Of a DNA stretch of 5,659 nucleotides, positions 5,337-5,659 are shown piece after piece. The notes beneath the pieces were generated by a model, which saw only the letters and a list, made by a program, of their open reading frames with translations, searched no databases and had not been told where the DNA came from. The DNA lies in assembly GCA_934661765.1 (NCBI GenBank), contig CAKUJT010000145.1, forward strand, positions 1-5,659, read 5' to 3'. The position numbers were made by a program, and so were the translations under genes. How positions within the stretch are numbered: position 1 is the stretch's first letter; the number at the start of each line of letters is the position of its first letter. Source of the stretch: an uncultured Senegalimassilia sp. Lineage in GTDB: Bacteria > Actinomycetota > Coriobacteriia > Coriobacteriales > Eggerthellaceae.

Positions 5337-5659
5337 ATGAAACGCGCATTGACCCCCGGCACGTTCGACCCCATCACCTCGGGGCATCTCGACGTCATCG
5401 CCCGCGCCTCCCAGCTGGTGGACGAGGTCGTGGTCGCCGTCGCCGATTCCCAGAAGAAAGGCCCTCTGTTCACGCTCGAGGAGCGCGTCGAGCTGGTCCG
5501 TCAAGCCACCGCGCATCTGCCCAACGTGCGCGTGGAGCCCTTCAAGGGCCTGCTCGTCGATTTCGCCAAGGAGCTTGACGCCACCGTGGTGGTCAAGGGC
5601 CTGCGAGCCATCACCGACTTCGAGTACGAGTTCCAGATGACGGCCATGAACTATCAGCT
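5337..5659 (+). CDS. coaD: Phosphopantetheine adenylyltransferase CoaD (partial, 5' part)
   Basis: The reading frame is open from ATG 5337 to the window edge, giving 107 full codons of a protein usually near 160 residues; the missing end is a window effect, not a truncation. CoaD transfers AMP from ATP to 4'-phosphopantetheine to make dephospho-CoA, the penultimate step of coenzyme A synthesis. The nucleotidyltransferase signature is clear: [16 protein letters not shown] (6-21) with the TxGH motif at 14-17, then [11 protein letters not shown] (44-54), and [21 protein letters not shown] (85-105). Residue K87 sits where E. coli has Arg (RGLR); KGLR is common in actinobacterial CoaD. AAGGAG (5324-5329) lies 7 nt before the start and directly follows the rsmD stop, so the two genes are likely cotranscribed and perhaps translationally linked. 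Confidence 0.96.
   Translation, partial: MKRALTPGTFDPITSGHLDVIARASQLVDEVVVAVADSQKKGPLFTLEERVELVRQATAHLPNVRVEPFKGLLVDFAKELDATVVVKGLRAITDFEYEFQMTAMNYQ

Noticed and set aside
1..5659. Search for a novel system: CRISPR arrays, insertion-sequence ends, tRNAs, toxin-antitoxin pairs, phage genes, riboswitches
   Set aside because: No regularly spaced repeats, transposase motifs, tRNA cloverleafs or unassigned genes were found; every substantial reading frame belongs to a known housekeeping family.

Overview
This window reads as ordinary core chromosome from a high-GC Gram-positive bacterium, most likely an actinomycete-related anaerobe such as a Coriobacteriia / Eggerthellaceae-type organism. The taxonomic guess rests on three things: strong G/C preference at third codon positions, the Gram-positive pairing of a YloU-like Asp23 protein with the fatty-acid kinase FakA, and RecG details (an 'RREGD' version of the C-terminal TRG region and an extra charged segment in the helicase core) that I associate with Actinomycetota. 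The species-level placement is inference.

Layout: rpmB (ribosomal protein L28, zinc-ribbon form) lies on the minus strand at 49-240. It is separated by a 217-bp divergent intergenic region from a plus-strand cluster that runs to the right edge: a YloU-like Asp23/Gls24 protein (458-805), fakA (856-2487), recG (2497-4668), rsmD (true start at 4723, ending at 5322) and coaD (from 5337, cut by the window edge). The plus-strand genes are 9 to 54 nt apart with no terminator visible between them, so they probably form one operon. No stretch longer than 300 bases lacks a gene.

The intergenic region 241-457 carries nearly all the regulatory information. It has a good minus-strand promoter for rpmB (extended -10 at 311-316), a short rpmB leader with a small hairpin, and a plus-strand -10 (405-410). 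The -10 is preceded by a 10-bp direct repeat and three GCATGC palindromes that look like an operator.

Functionally the cluster is mixed housekeeping. FakA phosphorylates exogenous or recycled fatty acids for phospholipid synthesis, with the Asp23-family protein as its usual neighbour. CoaD makes dephospho-CoA. RecG remodels stalled replication forks and branched DNA. RsmD methylates 16S rRNA, and L28 is a 50S subunit protein. I found no mobile element, CRISPR array, tRNA, rRNA, defence system or biosynthetic novelty. The observations most worth a second look are the repeat-rich promoter at 361-410, the DEQQ variant of RecG motif II, and a perfect 12-bp inverted repeat at the start of the RecG-specific insertion.
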